Source: Metabacillus niabensis (GTDB lineage: Bacteria > Bacillota > Bacilli > Bacillales > Bacillaceae). Taken from it: DNA of 64,000 nt. The notes beneath the pieces are model-generated. The model was not told where the DNA came from and searched no databases. It saw nothing but the letters and a program-made list of their open reading frames with translations. The position numbers and the translations under genes are program-made. Position 1 is the first letter of the stretch, and each line of letters opens with the position of its first letter. Below are positions 10,333 to 19,069 of this stretch, piece by piece. The DNA lies in assembly GCF_902829255.1 (NCBI RefSeq), contig NZ_CADEPK010000012.1:1-64000 (forward strand), written 5' to 3'.

Positions 10333-10536
10333 ATGACGTTGAAAAAATTATACCGGTCTCGTACAGACAGAAAACTGTCAGGTGTACTCGGTGGCTTGTC
10401 TAAAATGGTTGGCATTGATCCATCAATATTGAGAATCGCGTTTATTATTTTATTGTTTCCAACAGGATTTTTCCCGCTGATTCTCATTTACTTAGCATGT
10501 GTCTTTATTGTCCCGGAAGAATCGGATGTTAGATAG
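10333..10536 (+). CDS. yvlC: YvlC-like PspC-domain protein
   Basis: This 67-residue protein has a PspC domain: an N-terminal basic segment (LYRSRTDRKLSGVLGGLSKMVGIDPSILRIAF) followed by one hydrophobic segment ending in CVFIVPEE. PspC-type proteins sit in the inner membrane and belong to phage-shock or envelope-stress responses. AAGGATG precedes the ATG. It lies 7 bp after yvlB and directly abuts yvlD. Confidence 0.85.
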   Translation: MTLKKLYRSRTDRKLSGVLGGLSKMVGIDPSILRIAFIILLFPTGFFPLILIYLACVFIVPEESDVR

Positions 10537-10902
10537 ATGTTAAAAAGATGGTTAATCAGCATTCTTGTTAATGCCCTCATTTTAATTGTTGTCGCCGGCT
10601 ACTTTGACTCGTTTTATTTAAGTGGAATATGGGCTGCTATTGGTGCGAGCTTTATATTATCTGTGTTAAATGTTCTCGTTAAGCCATTTCTCATTTTGTT
10701 AACCTTACCTGTTACGGTTCTAACATTAGGGTTTTTCCTCTTTATCATTAATGCGATAACATTAATGATAACAGAAGGTTTAATGGGAGATGCCTTTAAT
10801 ATCGATGGATTTGGTGCCGCAATTTTGGCTGCTATCGTGATGGCATTACTGAATCTAATGATCCAAAAGGCAATTATTGAGCCTTTACAAAAGGATAAAT
10901 AA
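10537..10902 (+). CDS. yvlD: YvlD-like phage holin family membrane protein
   Basis: This 121-residue integral membrane protein has four hydrophobic segments and the family block LNVLVKPFLILLTLPVTVLTLG. It belongs to the group labelled phage holin family 4 / YvlD and is not evidence for a prophage. Its ATG follows the yvlC stop without a gap, suggesting translational coupling. It is the last gene of the SigW operon. Confidence 0.8.
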   Translation: MLKRWLISILVNALILIVVAGYFDSFYLSGIWAAIGASFILSVLNVLVKPFLILLTLPVTVLTLGFFLFIINAITLMITEGLMGDAFNIDGFGAAILAAIVMALLNLMIQKAIIEPLQKDK

Positions 10903-10926
10903 AGCGGGGGTTAGGCTCCCGCTTTT
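10901..10926 (+). terminator. Terminator of yvlABCD
   Basis: AAAGCGGG and CCCGCTTT form an 8-bp stem around GGTTAGGCT, followed by a short T run. The left arm begins at the yvlD stop. Confidence 0.8.
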
Positions 10927-10948
10927 TCATTATGTCTAATGATGTCGA

Positions 10949-11053
10949 ATGACAGATTATAATGAAAAGTTGACAGATTTTATAGTAAAGTTGAGAGATT
11001 TTTTAAAAAAGATGACAAATTATCCGTATAAGTTGACAGATTCTTATTTATTT
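10949..11053. repeat. 21-bp tandem array, copy 2
   Basis: Five units start at 10949, 10970, 10991, 11012 and 11033, an exact 21-bp period. Units begin WTGASARATT and the first four end in AAG or AAAG. The consensus is the same as the array at 69-173. It lies between the yvlD terminator and the phosphoesterase gene. Confidence 0.8.
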
Positions 11054-11098
11054 AGTAAAAACAACCGTTCCTGCTCATACTAATGATAGGTGATGAGT

Positions 11099-12583
11099 AT
11101 GAAATATCCTTTATTAGTAATCATAACGAATATCATGCTTCTTTTTACTTCGCTTTTTTCAACAAATTTTTTTATTTATGCAACGAAATCCTCAATAATT
11201 CCAGATTATTTTCAAGTTGATGAGTATTCTTCCGCTTTCGATAAAATAAAAATTAGTGAAAATCTTTCGAAAACAGAACCCCCAATTCACTTTAAGCCTG
11301 AGGGTGAAAAAGAATTTTCTGACAATCAATATCGTTCACTTACAAAAGGAAATAGTGAAGGGACGAAAACGAAATCCTTATCAAAATATCCGTACCATCG
11401 CTTTGATGTTTTGATTAAAGAAGAAGCGAAACCTACTGATCGTTTAAGCGTAAGTTGGCAAGGGAAATCATTGCCAGGGAGAAAAATTACGATGTTTGGC
11501 TGGAATCATATGAAGAAAAAGTGGGTCGAGCTTGCAGATACAATTGCTGGAAAGAATGAGGTAACCATTCAAGCAGCGGTTAGTGCACGTGATTATCTTC
11601 ACCATCAAAGGCTAAGTATTCTTGTTCAGGATCAGATCATCATTCCGACAAAGAAGTATGATTATTCCTTTGTTTGGATGTCTGATACACAATATTATGC
11701 ACAAAATTATCCATCTGTGTTCAAATCCGTTACAGAATGGATTGCGCAAAATAAAGAAGAAATGAAGATAGAGTATGTCTTTCATACAGGGGATATTGTT
11801 CATAAAGGGAATGATGAAAAACAATGGCAGCGAGCGAGTACGTATTTAAATACGTTGGATGTCGCAAAAATTCCATACGGAGTATTACCTGGGAATCATG
11901 ATGTTGGAAGTGATTTTAAAAAATATAAGGAGTATTTTGGTCAGGAACGATTTCAAAGAAAGCGATATTACGGTGAGGCTTATGAAAACAATCGTGGTCA
12001 CTATGACCTCGTTTCTGTGAATGGAAAAGAGTATCTATTCTTATATATGGGCTGGAAAGTGAAAAAGGAAGATATCATATGGATGAATAACGTATTACGA
12101 CGTTATGCTGATCGGACTGCAATTTTAGCCTTTCATGAATATCTTGAAAAAGACGGGGAGAGAAGCCGAAAAGGGAATGAGCTTTTTGAAAAGGTCGTTG
12201 TGCCTAATCGAAATGTCGTCGCTGTTTTATCAGGTCATTATCATGGAAGTGAAATGCTAGTTGATGAGGTAGATGATAATCTCGACGGTATCACCGATCG
12301 GAAGGTGTACCAGCTATTAGCAGATTATCAGAAAGCGCCACAAGGTGGGGGTGGGTTTATACGCCTCCTTCATATTGATGAGGAAACAAATTCGATTGAT
12401 GTACAGACATACTCACCATATTTGGATCAATATTTTTATTACAGTCCTAATGAATATCCAAAAAAGGACCAATTTACAATGGATATTGATGTAACAAAGT
12501 CAGAGAAAATGATTGCTTCATCTTACTTTGACGTGAAGCTGTATCGGAAAATTGGGAAGGATAACGTTGTAAATAAAAAATGA
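11099..12583 (+). CDS. Secreted calcineurin-like metallophosphoesterase
   Basis: This 494-residue protein has an N-terminal hydrophobic signal or anchor segment. A beta-rich region follows to about residue 180, then a metallophosphoesterase domain with the canonical motifs in order: MSDTQYY (first metal Asp), HTGDIVHKG, LPGNHDVG and, later, SGHYHGSE. Such enzymes hydrolyse phosphomonoesters or diesters with two metal ions; the substrate cannot be told. In-frame GTG and ATG codons at 11090 and 11093 overlap the ribosome site AGGTGA (11088-11093), so the ATG at 11099 is chosen. It is a single-gene unit ended by a terminator shared with the convergent amidase gene. Confidence 0.8.
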   Translation: MKYPLLVIITNIMLLFTSLFSTNFFIYATKSSIIPDYFQVDEYSSAFDKIKISENLSKTEPPIHFKPEGEKEFSDNQYRSLTKGNSEGTKTKSLSKYPYHRFDVLIKEEAKPTDRLSVSWQGKSLPGRKITMFGWNHMKKKWVELADTIAGKNEVTIQAAVSARDYLHHQRLSILVQDQIIIPTKKYDYSFVWMSDTQYYAQNYPSVFKSVTEWIAQNKEEMKIEYVFHTGDIVHKGNDEKQWQRASTYLNTLDVAKIPYGVLPGNHDVGSDFKKYKEYFGQERFQRKRYYGEAYENNRGHYDLVSVNGKEYLFLYMGWKVKKEDIIWMNNVLRRYADRTAILAFHEYLEKDGERSRKGNELFEKVVVPNRNVVAVLSGHYHGSEMLVDEVDDNLDGITDRKVYQLLADYQKAPQGGGGFIRLLHIDEETNSIDVQTYSPYLDQYFYYSPNEYPKKDQFTMDIDVTKSEKMIASSYFDVKLYRKIGKDNVVNKK

Positions 12584-12586
12584 AAG

Positions 12587-12616
12587 GAGAGGCTGTAACA
12601 TTTTAGACAGCCTCTC
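12587..12616. terminator. Bidirectional terminator between convergent genes
   Basis: GAGAGGCTGT and ACAGCCTCTC form a 10-bp stem around a 10-nt loop. The phosphoesterase gene ends just to the left and the amidase gene just to the right, so it can serve both. Confidence 0.75.
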
Positions 12617-12621
12617 TCCTG

Positions 12622-13311
12622 CTAGTTTGAGATGAATGCTTGATATCCTTTTCCTTTTAGCTCGTTTACAAGCTTTTCTGCATTTTCCTTTTCAGAAAAG
12701 GCGCCTACTTGAACCTTATATAGCTTTTGGGTGTCAGTATGCTGAGCCCCTTTCCCTTCTACTAGCTTATAGAAAGTTACAATCGCATTGACTATTCCAG
12801 TTGCACAAGCATGTCGATAGGCTTGCTCCTTAAGCAATTGTGCTTCGACCTTATTTGTCATAAATCCACATTCACATAAAATTGCTGTCATTTTTGTCTC
12901 TTTTAAAACATGGAAGCTTGCTGTTTTTACACCGCGATCTTTACGTTTTGTCTCCTTAATTAGCTCAGCTTGGACGATTTTAGCAAGTGCGAATGCCGTT
13001 TTTGGTTTGCTTGAGTGTACATATGTTTCAATCCCAGAGGCTGATGTCCATTCCTTCCCATTCCCATGGGCGTTTGCATGGATGGAAACAAATAAATCAA
13101 CATTGGCTTGATTCGCCTTTTTTGTCCGTTCATAAAGCGGTACATCTTGCTTATCTGAATGGGAAAAAAGAGTTGTCACACCAGAATAACGATGTAAAAG
13201 CTTCTTCATTTCATTGGCAACTGCACGATTAAATTCATATTCCCTCATCCCATCAACGGTACGTTTTCCAGGTGTTTCATAGCCGTGTCCTGCATCAATC
13301 ATTATTTTCAT
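12622..13311 (-). CDS. N-acetylmuramoyl-L-alanine amidase with SPOR domain
   Basis: This 229-residue Amidase_3 enzyme cleaves the lactyl-amide bond between MurNAc and the peptide stem. Zinc ligands are visible: His in MIDAGHGYETPG, Glu in MREYEFNR, and His in VSIHANAHGNG. The catalytic Glu is in ILCECGFMTN. The C-terminal 35 residues (KVQVGAFSEKENAEKLVNELKGKGYQAFIS) form a SPOR peptidoglycan-binding repeat. There is no signal peptide, as in the sporulation amidases CwlC and CwlD-like proteins that act after mother-cell lysis. The start chosen (13311) has AAAGGAG 9 nt upstream, whereas a further upstream in-frame ATG would lie before that site. A role in mother-cell lysis is inference. Confidence 0.88.
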   Translation of the reverse strand: MKIMIDAGHGYETPGKRTVDGMREYEFNRAVANEMKKLLHRYSGVTTLFSHSDKQDVPLYERTKKANQANVDLFVSIHANAHGNGKEWTSASGIETYVHSSKPKTAFALAKIVQAELIKETKRKDRGVKTASFHVLKETKMTAILCECGFMTNKVEAQLLKEQAYRHACATGIVNAIVTFYKLVEGKGAQHTDTQKLYKVQVGAFSEKENAEKLVNELKGKGYQAFISN

Positions 13312-13378
13312 TTCATTCACTCCTTTCATTTTTCATCTTTTATATAGGGAGTTATTTAATGAAAGTAGCGGAGAAATA

Positions 13379-13415
13379 TAAAAAAACGCATGTGATCATT
13401 CATTGACCACATGCG
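13379..13415 (-). terminator. Terminator of the macrolide phosphotransferase gene
   Basis: On the minus strand CGCATGTGGTCA pairs with TGATCACATGCG around a short loop and is followed by a U run (A run at 13380-13386). It lies about 10 bp past the gene's stop. Confidence 0.85.
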
Positions 13416-13424
13416 CTTCATCAC

Positions 13425-14321
13425 CTATTTATTTACTCCTAATGTTTCCTTCGCCATTTCCATGTATTCCTCTAATCCTGAGGTGAGCGCAAATTCTGCA
13501 ATCGCAACTGGATAGGCTGCATTAAGCTCGATGATATGCTCCTTCATCCTTGGCCAGTATATTCCTCCAGCCTCTTTGTAATAATGCAGAACCTTCTCAA
13601 GAGCGTTTTCTCCAAATGCGCGATATTCAAAGACAAAGTCATTTGCAACATCTGTCACTTTTGCTTCGGTCCAATCGATTAAACCAGTAACGTTTGCATG
13701 TTTATCAATTAATGTATGACCTGCATGAACATCACCGTGAATTAGACCTGTTTCCTTTGGCCATATTTCATCATTTTTTACCCATGCTTGCCAGCGATCC
13801 CATAGCGATTGACTGACGCCAAATGTAGACTTCACCTTTTCCATCCGTTCGATCATAGAAGTTCTTGCTTCTTCTGCTGTTTGAATAAGAAGACCAGCCT
13901 CTCGTGCTTTTCCTTTTGGCATCGTGTGCAATGCTGCTAATACATTTGCGAGTGTTTTGTGATATTGCTCTGGGACATTTTCATGATTGATTTCCCAAAC
14001 ATAATTTTGAATGCTTGGATCAATTGTCCCTGCAGGTACGCCTGATAATTTTTTATATGCAATAATATCCTTTTCATATATTGACCAATTTGGTGTTTCA
14101 AATGGGACATCATCTTGGACAAGATCGAGAACCTTCTTCTCTATTATTGTCCGCTGCATGACATCCATACGTCTCGGAAGTCTTAATACCCATTCGTCAC
14201 CATGATGATCTTTTGCATAGGCAACGAGAAAATCTAATCCAGATTCGTTAAAGACAATTGACTCCGCTACGACATTTAATTGATATTTTCTTGCAATTTC
14301 AATAACCTGATCCTTGTTCAT
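13425..14321 (-). CDS. mph: Macrolide 2'-phosphotransferase family protein
   Basis: This 298-residue protein has an aminoglycoside-phosphotransferase-like kinase fold. [12 protein letters not shown] at residues 195-206 contains the catalytic Asp and is the form typical of Mph enzymes (GH instead of the GN seen in many APH). The metal-binding Asp is D216 in GLIDWTEA. These enzymes inactivate macrolides by phosphorylating the desosamine 2'-hydroxyl, using GTP in characterised members. The length fits chromosomal Bacillus Mph proteins. AAGGAAG precedes the ATG. The gene lies alone on the minus strand behind a probable drug-sensing attenuator (14422-14581). Exact substrate range is not visible, and a homoserine-kinase-like relative is a less likely alternative. 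Confidence 0.82.
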   Translation of the reverse strand: MNKDQVIEIARKYQLNVVAESIVFNESGLDFLVAYAKDHHGDEWVLRLPRRMDVMQRTIIEKKVLDLVQDDVPFETPNWSIYEKDIIAYKKLSGVPAGTIDPSIQNYVWEINHENVPEQYHKTLANVLAALHTMPKGKAREAGLLIQTAEEARTSMIERMEKVKSTFGVSQSLWDRWQAWVKNDEIWPKETGLIHGDVHAGHTLIDKHANVTGLIDWTEAKVTDVANDFVFEYRAFGENALEKVLHYYKEAGGIYWPRMKEHIIELNAAYPVAIAEFALTSGLEEYMEMAKETLGVNK

Positions 14322-14421
14322 GCAATCACTTCCTTTTAAGATTATCTTTCCTTTTTAAATGACTGCTGTCTTTTGTCTAAAGGCTATGGATTGGTATCGT
14401 GAAGTGTCTATATATGGGCAT

Positions 14422-14448
14422 AAAAAAGAGGATAGATTTGTCCTATCC
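14422..14448 (-). terminator. Intrinsic terminator inside the mph leader (attenuator)
   Basis: Read on the minus strand, GGATAG (14448-14443) pairs with CTATCC (14435-14430) across a 7-nt loop, then TCTTTTTT. It lies 100 nt upstream of the mph start and about 130 nt after the leader promoter, so it would stop transcription before mph. Confidence 0.75.
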
Positions 14449-14477
14449 CTTCGTCATTTTTATCTATAATAAGGTTT

Positions 14478-14581
14478 CTGATGATAGTTAGACCAATCCA
14501 AGTTCTCTGAAGGAAAACAGAGTCAAAACGTATTTAGTTACCGTTTTTTAAAGGTTGGTTAACAATCATCAGGATCCCTCC
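14478..14581 (-). promoter_or_regulatory. mph leader: anti-antiterminator and antiterminator strands
   Basis: On the minus strand a 5' arm (14572-14553) and a 3' arm (14497-14478) pair over about 18 bp, including the perfect block CTGATGAT/ATCATCAG. Two small hairpins lie between them: AAAACG/CGTTTT and CTCTG/CAGAG. The same 3' arm (14499-14483) can instead pair with the left half and loop of the terminator (14447-14434) over about 13 bp: CUAUC/GAUAG, GUC/GAC and GAUU/AAUC. The two pairings exclude each other, the classic layout of an attenuator. The 5' arm contains the start of a leader ORF. Confidence 0.72.
14534..14569 (-). CDS. Leader peptide MIVNQPLKNGN of mph
   Basis: This is an 11-codon ORF with a near-perfect ribosome site GGAGGG (14581-14576) six nucleotides before ATG. 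Codons 1-6 lie inside the 5' arm of the long leader helix, so a ribosome held there would free the 3' arm to form the antiterminator. I infer a drug-dependent stall as in erm and other Gram-positive resistance leaders. The peptide has no exact match to the stalling motifs I remember (IFVI, IAVV, +x+). Confidence 0.65.
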   Translation of the reverse strand: MIVNQPLKNGN

Positions 14582-14585
14582 GTTC

Positions 14586-14591
14586 ATTATA
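14586..14591 (-). promoter_or_regulatory. -10 element of the mph leader promoter
   Basis: A perfect TATAAT on the minus strand sits just upstream of the leader SD. No good -35 hexamer lies 16-18 bp upstream (best is TTTATG). The start point would be near 14579-14582, very close to the SD, so the leader would have almost no 5' extension. Confidence 0.5.
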
Positions 14592-14780
14592 AGTGCTTTA
14601 ATGGTAACATAAATAAAAGAGATCGTGGGTAATTTTTGTAATTTATTTTGAATAAAGCAATTTATATTTTGGAAACCGATAGACAAATGCTAAAATATAA
14701 AATGAGTCTTCTTACTAGAAAAATACAGGAATACAATGATAAGGGGAAAATGAGACCTTATTAAAAAAGGAGGATAAACC

Positions 14781-15716
14781 GTGCCTACAGTTCGGACAAA
14801 GGATTTAATTGATAAATTTAAATTTGAAGTTATCAGTGGAGAAGAAGGAATTAATCGGCCAATTGTAACGAGTGATATTTCACGACCTGGTATAGAAATG
14901 GCGGGTTTTTTTACATATTATCCAAAAGAACGAGTACAATTGCTAGGGAAAACTGAGCTTTCCTTCTTTTTACAATTAACACCACAAGAAAGAAAACACC
15001 GTATGGACGAGCTTTGTACAGATATTACTCCTGCAATTATTCTTACGAGAGAAATGGAAGCGCCTGAAGAATTAGTTGATGCATCGAATCGCAAAGGTGT
15101 CCCAGTATTGCGTTCACCTATGAAGACAACTAGATTATCTAGTCATTTAACTAATTTCCTTGAAGGGAAGCTAGCTCCAACGACAGCTGTTCATGGTGTA
15201 TTAGTTGATATTTATGGAGTTGGCGTGCTTATTATCGGGAAAAGCGGTGTCGGTAAGAGTGAAACTGCGTTAGAGCTTGTAAAACGTGGACATCGACTTG
15301 TTGCGGATGATTGTGTTGAAATAAGACAAGAAGATCAAGATACATTAATCGGAAGTGCTCCAGAGCTTATTGAGCATTTATTAGAGATTCGTGGCTTAGG
15401 AATCATTAATGTCATGACATTATTTGGTGCAGGTGCTGTTCGGAGCTTTAAACGAATTACACTTGTCATAAATCTTGAGCTATGGGATCAAAATAAACAG
15501 TATGATCGACTCGGCTTAGAAGAAGAGAAAATGAGAATTATTGATACAGATGTTACGAAATTAACAGTTCCTGTTCGTCCGGGAAGAAACCTATCAGTCA
15601 TTATTGAGGTTGCAGCAATGAATCATCGATTAAAACGAATGGGTGTCAATGCAGCTGAGCAGTTTACAAATAAACTAGCTGGCGTTATTGAGGATGGAGA
15701 TCGCGAAGAGGAGTAA
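14781..15716 (+). CDS. hprK: HPr kinase/phosphorylase
   Basis: HprK is a bifunctional enzyme that phosphorylates Ser46 of HPr and Crh with ATP or PPi and removes the phosphate by phosphorolysis. It is the sensor of carbon catabolite repression in Firmicutes. At 311 residues it has the usual length. The P-loop GKSGVGKS is at about residues 153-160, followed by the HPrK signature [10 protein letters not shown] and the capping motif VRPGRN. GTG start with AAAGGAGG upstream. It heads the hprK-lgt-yvoD-ppaX-yvoF cluster seen in B. subtilis. One target, Crh, is encoded at 32095, and PpaX, which removes the PPi produced, lies three genes downstream. Confidence 0.97.
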   Translation: MPTVRTKDLIDKFKFEVISGEEGINRPIVTSDISRPGIEMAGFFTYYPKERVQLLGKTELSFFLQLTPQERKHRMDELCTDITPAIILTREMEAPEELVDASNRKGVPVLRSPMKTTRLSSHLTNFLEGKLAPTTAVHGVLVDIYGVGVLIIGKSGVGKSETALELVKRGHRLVADDCVEIRQEDQDTLIGSAPELIEHLLEIRGLGIINVMTLFGAGAVRSFKRITLVINLELWDQNKQYDRLGLEEEKMRIIDTDVTKLTVPVRPGRNLSVIIEVAAMNHRLKRMGVNAAEQFTNKLAGVIEDGDREEE

Positions 15717-15719
15717 AAG

Positions 15720-15747
15720 AATAGGGCCGAGCTATTTCGGCTCTATT
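15720..15747 (+). terminator. Hairpin between hprK and lgt
   Basis: AATAGGGCCGA and TCGGCTCTATT form an 11-bp stem with a 6-nt loop. Only a weak T-rich tail follows, so it may be a partial terminator or an mRNA-stabilising stem rather than a full stop. A second short hairpin, CATTATG/CATAATG, follows directly. Confidence 0.5.
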
Positions 15748-15858
15748 CATTATGAAAGATAAAATACATAATGAGCATGAAATCTTGGTTGAAGTCTATA
15801 TAGATGGAAGGCCATTTGGGCTATGACACAGACTAGTAAACGATAGGGAGATGATGAA

Positions 15859-16677
15859 ATGGAAGAAAGCATAAAACCATTGAACCCGATATTTCTTGAT
15901 TTAGGTCCGATTCAAATTCATTGGTATGGGGTAATAATTGGTGTTGGTGCGTTGCTTGGATTGTGGCTTGCTGTTCGTGAAGGAACGCGACGAGGCTTAC
16001 ATAAAGATACGTTTGTTGATCTTGTTTTATTTGCTATCCCGGCTGCTATTATCGGGGCAAGACTCTATTATGTTATTTTTCAGTGGGATTATTATTATCA
16101 TAATCCGGGAGACATTATTAAGATTTGGAATGGCGGACTTGCGATACATGGTGGATTAATCGCAGCCTTTATTACAGGGGCGATTTATGCACGGGTGAAA
16201 AAATTGTCATTCTGGAAGCTAGCAGATATTGCAGCTCCATCGATTATTCTCGGACAGGCAATTGGCCGCTGGGGGAACTTCATGAATCAAGAGGCTCATG
16301 GTGATGCGGTAACGAGAGAGTTTTTAGAAGGCTTACATTTACCTGATTTTATTGTTAATCAAATGTATATTAATGGCGAATACTACCATCCAACCTTTTT
16401 ATATGAATCAATATGGAACTTTGTTGGATTTATCCTTTTAATTTTATTAAGAAGAGCGAACTTTAGACGTGGGGAGTTATTCTTAACCTATATCATCTGG
16501 TATTCTGTCGGCCGCTTCTTTATTGAAGGGATGCGTACAGATAGTTTAATGCTGACAGATTCACTTCGAATTGCTCAAGTCATTTCGATTGTACTAATCT
16601 TAATAGCTGTTGGGATCATGATTTTCCGACGTGTAAAAGGCTATTCAAAGGAACGGTACTTAGATGTAAGTCAATAA
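15859..16677 (+). CDS. lgt: Prolipoprotein diacylglyceryl transferase
   Basis: Lgt moves diacylglycerol from phosphatidylglycerol to the lipobox cysteine of prolipoproteins, the first step of lipoprotein maturation. The 272-residue membrane protein has about seven hydrophobic segments. The family signature [13 protein letters not shown] lies near residues 137-149 and the conserved HGGL motif near residue 96. AGGGAGATGATGAA precedes the ATG. It is the second gene of the hprK cluster; the DUF1672 lipoprotein in this window is among its likely substrates. Confidence 0.97.
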   Translation: MEESIKPLNPIFLDLGPIQIHWYGVIIGVGALLGLWLAVREGTRRGLHKDTFVDLVLFAIPAAIIGARLYYVIFQWDYYYHNPGDIIKIWNGGLAIHGGLIAAFITGAIYARVKKLSFWKLADIAAPSIILGQAIGRWGNFMNQEAHGDAVTREFLEGLHLPDFIVNQMYINGEYYHPTFLYESIWNFVGFILLILLRRANFRRGELFLTYIIWYSVGRFFIEGMRTDSLMLTDSLRIAQVISIVLILIAVGIMIFRRVKGYSKERYLDVSQ

Positions 16678-16726
16678 GAAAAATATTTATCTATTAGTAA
16701 TTTTACAGCAAGAGGAGAGGTTGCCT

Positions 16727-17674
16727 GTGAAGAATAGCTTTAAAAATGGCCTTCAATCTGGTATCCAGACAACCTGGACGTTAAGTAAAGTGATTTTTCC
16801 AATTACATTGTTTGTGAGTGTTCTACAGCATACACCTGTGTTGCCATGGTTAGCAAAGCTCATTACACCGATTATGGGGATCTTCGGCTTATCAGGTGAG
16901 GCAGCCATTCCCCTTGTCATTGGGAACTTTCTAAATCTTTATGCAGGGATTGGTGCAATTTTATCACTCGATTTAACAGTAAAGGAAGTATTTATTTTAG
17001 CGTTAATGCTATCCTTTTCTCATAATTTATTAATTGAGTCGTCAGTTGCTGCAAAGGTTGGTATGAAACTTTGGATTATCCTCATTGTTAGACTTGGACT
17101 TGCCTTTAGCTCGGCTATCGTTGTAAACCTTGTCTGGCATGGTGGGAACGAACTTGCTCAATACGGATTTACTTCGAAGCAAAACGTTACACCAGATAAA
17201 TGGCTTGAAATAATTGGCTTTAGCTTACAAAAGGCTTGTCTAGGTGTTCTCCAGCTTGCCCTTATTGTCATCCCATTAATGCTTGTTATTCAATTTTTAA
17301 AAGACTTAGGACTTTTAAAGACATTTACAAGGTGGATGGCTCCTGTCACGAAAATGCTCGGAATGAAAGAAAATACGTCAATGACATTGGTAGCAGGTCT
17401 TACAATAGGCTTAGCCTTCGGAGCAGGGGTCATGATTCAAGCTGTTAAGGAGGATAATGTTAGCTATAAGGATTTAACACTAGCGTTCATCTTCCTAGTT
17501 TCATGTCATGCAGTTGTAGAAGATACACTGATATTCATCCCACTCGGCATCCCTGTTCTTCCGTTGTTAATCATTCGATTAGCCGTTGCAATTGTTTTAA
17601 CGATGATAATTGCTGCTATTTGGCGGAAGGTTGAGGAAGTATCGCTTAGAAAGGAAGCAACTTATGAAAATTAA
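16727..17674 (+). CDS. yvoD: Nucleoside recognition (Gate) domain membrane protein YvoD
   Basis: This 315-residue polytopic membrane protein consists of two similar halves, each with the nucleoside-recognition/Gate domain pattern ([17 protein letters not shown] in the first half, [15 protein letters not shown] in the second). Length and neighbours match B. subtilis YvoD, whose substrate is unknown. A TTG at 16721 opens the frame but abuts the ribosome site GAGAGG, so the GTG at 16727 is chosen. Its 3' end overlaps ppaX by 11 bp. Confidence 0.85.
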   Translation: MKNSFKNGLQSGIQTTWTLSKVIFPITLFVSVLQHTPVLPWLAKLITPIMGIFGLSGEAAIPLVIGNFLNLYAGIGAILSLDLTVKEVFILALMLSFSHNLLIESSVAAKVGMKLWIILIVRLGLAFSSAIVVNLVWHGGNELAQYGFTSKQNVTPDKWLEIIGFSLQKACLGVLQLALIVIPLMLVIQFLKDLGLLKTFTRWMAPVTKMLGMKENTSMTLVAGLTIGLAFGAGVMIQAVKEDNVSYKDLTLAFIFLVSCHAVVEDTLIFIPLGIPVLPLLIIRLAVAIVLTMIIAAIWRKVEEVSLRKEATYEN

Positions 17675-18305
17675 TACACTTTTATTTGATTTAGATGGAA
17701 CGTTAATTAATACAAACGAATTAATCATTGAATCTTTTCTCCACACTCTTAACAAATATTATCCGGACAAATATAAGCGTGAGGATGTTTTTCCGTTTAT
17801 TGGTCCAACTCTTTACGAAACATTTGAGAGCATTAACCCTGAGAAGATGGAAGAAATGGTTGAAGTTTATCGTAAGTTTAATCATGAACAGCATGATAAG
17901 CTTGTCACCGAATTTGAAACGGTTTTTGAAACGATTCAAACTCTGAAGGAAAAAGGATTTAAGTTAGGAATTGTCACAACAAAAATCCGAACAACTGTCA
18001 ATATGGGATTAAAGCTTACAAAATTAGATCAATTTTTTGATGTTGTTGTCACGTTAGATGATGTTGAGCATGCAAAGCCAAATCCTGAGCCGATATTCAA
18101 GGCGCTTGAACAGCTTGATGCGAAGCCTGAGGAAGCAATAATGGTCGGGGACAACCACCATGATATTGGCGCAGGTAAAAATGCTGGCACAAAAACAGCT
18201 GGTGTTGCCTGGAGCATAAAAGGAAGAGACTATATTGAAAGCTTCCAACCTGATTACGTATTAGATAAAATGAGTGATTTACTCGCTATCGTTGGAGTGG
18301 AATAA
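17664..18305 (+). CDS. ppaX: Pyrophosphatase PpaX (HAD family)
   Basis: This 213-residue HAD-superfamily enzyme has motif [11 protein letters not shown] at residues 7-16 (nucleophile Asp), motif II TTKIR, and motif [14 protein letters not shown]. PpaX hydrolyses the inorganic pyrophosphate released when HprK dephosphorylates Ser-P HPr, pulling that reaction forward. The ATG at 17664 lies within the end of yvoD and has AAAGGAAG upstream; a longer in-frame opening at 17610 lies inside yvoD and has no ribosome site. The stop shares one base with the start of yvoF. Confidence 0.93.
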   Translation: MKINTLLFDLDGTLINTNELIIESFLHTLNKYYPDKYKREDVFPFIGPTLYETFESINPEKMEEMVEVYRKFNHEQHDKLVTEFETVFETIQTLKEKGFKLGIVTTKIRTTVNMGLKLTKLDQFFDVVVTLDDVEHAKPNPEPIFKALEQLDAKPEEAIMVGDNHHDIGAGKNAGTKTAGVAWSIKGRDYIESFQPDYVLDKMSDLLAIVGVE

Positions 18306-18841
18306 TGTCACGGAGAACGACAAGGTTTCCTGTTGAAGGTGCTAATTCATTATGGCATGTATATAAAACTGTGCCATTTTGGAAGGTTGTTCGTAATTTT
18401 ATTGTGATTCAGCTTGCCAGATACACGCCATTTTTATCGTTGAAAAATTGGATGTATCGGACATTTTTACGGATGAAGGTTGGAGAGCAAGCATCGTTTG
18501 CATTAATGGTTATGCTTGATGTCATGTTTCCTGAAAAGATATCAGTTGGGAAGAATACAGTAATCGGCTATAATACAACAATTCTTGCTCATGAGTATTT
18601 AATTAAGGAGTACCGATTAGGAGAGGTCCATATTGGGAATGAAGTGATGATCGGTGCAAACTCTACGATTCTACCAGGGGTCCATATTGGGGATGGGGCG
18701 ATTGTCTCTGCTGGAACACTCGTACATAAAGACGTCCCAGCTGGCTCGTTCGTAGGGGGAAACCCAATGAAATTAATCTATACAAAAGAAGAGCGTGAAA
18801 AACGAGAAATCGGACAAGAGGCTGTTCCGAATAGGGGATAA
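18305..18841 (+). CDS. yvoF: Hexapeptide-repeat acyltransferase YvoF
   Basis: This 178-residue left-handed beta-helix acetyltransferase has hexapeptide turns ([38 protein letters not shown]) from about residue 95 to 155, ending in the VGGNPMKLI motif of the CysE/LacA/LpxA group. The acceptor is unknown. Start codon overlaps the ppaX stop (TAATG). Last gene of the hprK cluster. Confidence 0.88.
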   Translation: MSRRTTRFPVEGANSLWHVYKTVPFWKVVRNFIVIQLARYTPFLSLKNWMYRTFLRMKVGEQASFALMVMLDVMFPEKISVGKNTVIGYNTTILAHEYLIKEYRLGEVHIGNEVMIGANSTILPGVHIGDGAIVSAGTLVHKDVPAGSFVGGNPMKLIYTKEEREKREIGQEAVPNRG

Positions 18842-18864
18842 TCCTATCGTGACAGCCTTTTTTA
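18819..18864 (+). terminator. Terminator of the hprK-yvoF cluster
   Basis: AGGCTGT and ACAGCCT pair, with the inner stem ATAGG/CCTAT, followed by TTTTTT. The left arm overlaps the last codons of yvoF. Confidence 0.85.
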
Positions 18865-18973
18865 CCGTTTGCCAAGAGTTTTGTCGATAGAGTATTTAAG
18901 AAACAGTAAACAGCTTATAGCTAAAAGAGACAGAATATTCCCTAAATAATTATGGGGAAAAATGACTTTTTGC

Positions 18974-19002
18974 TTGAAATAGATTCTTCACTTTGGTAAT
19001 AT
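18974..19002 (+). promoter_or_regulatory. SigA-type promoter of the his operon
   Basis: TTGAAA (18974-18979), 17 bp, TAATAT (18997-19002). The predicted leader to hisZ is only about 60 nt, too short for a T-box. Confidence 0.65.
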
Positions 19003-19069
19003 ATTAGCATATTAGCGAAGTAAAGGATTTCGGAAAATACTAAGTATTCAATGATGGGGGTACCGGAGC

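Noticed and set aside
10537-10902. YvlD labelled phage holin, taken as a prophage sign
   Set aside because: It sits in the conserved SigW yvlABCD operon and no other phage genes are near.
14478-14572. Plus-strand riboswitch for hprK
   Set aside because: The structure is followed by a terminator only on the minus strand, and the SD, leader ORF and -10 box are all on the minus strand, so it belongs to mph.
19003-19069. T-box riboswitch before hisZ
   Set aside because: The leader is only about 60 nt, has no specifier stem, T-box motif or terminator.
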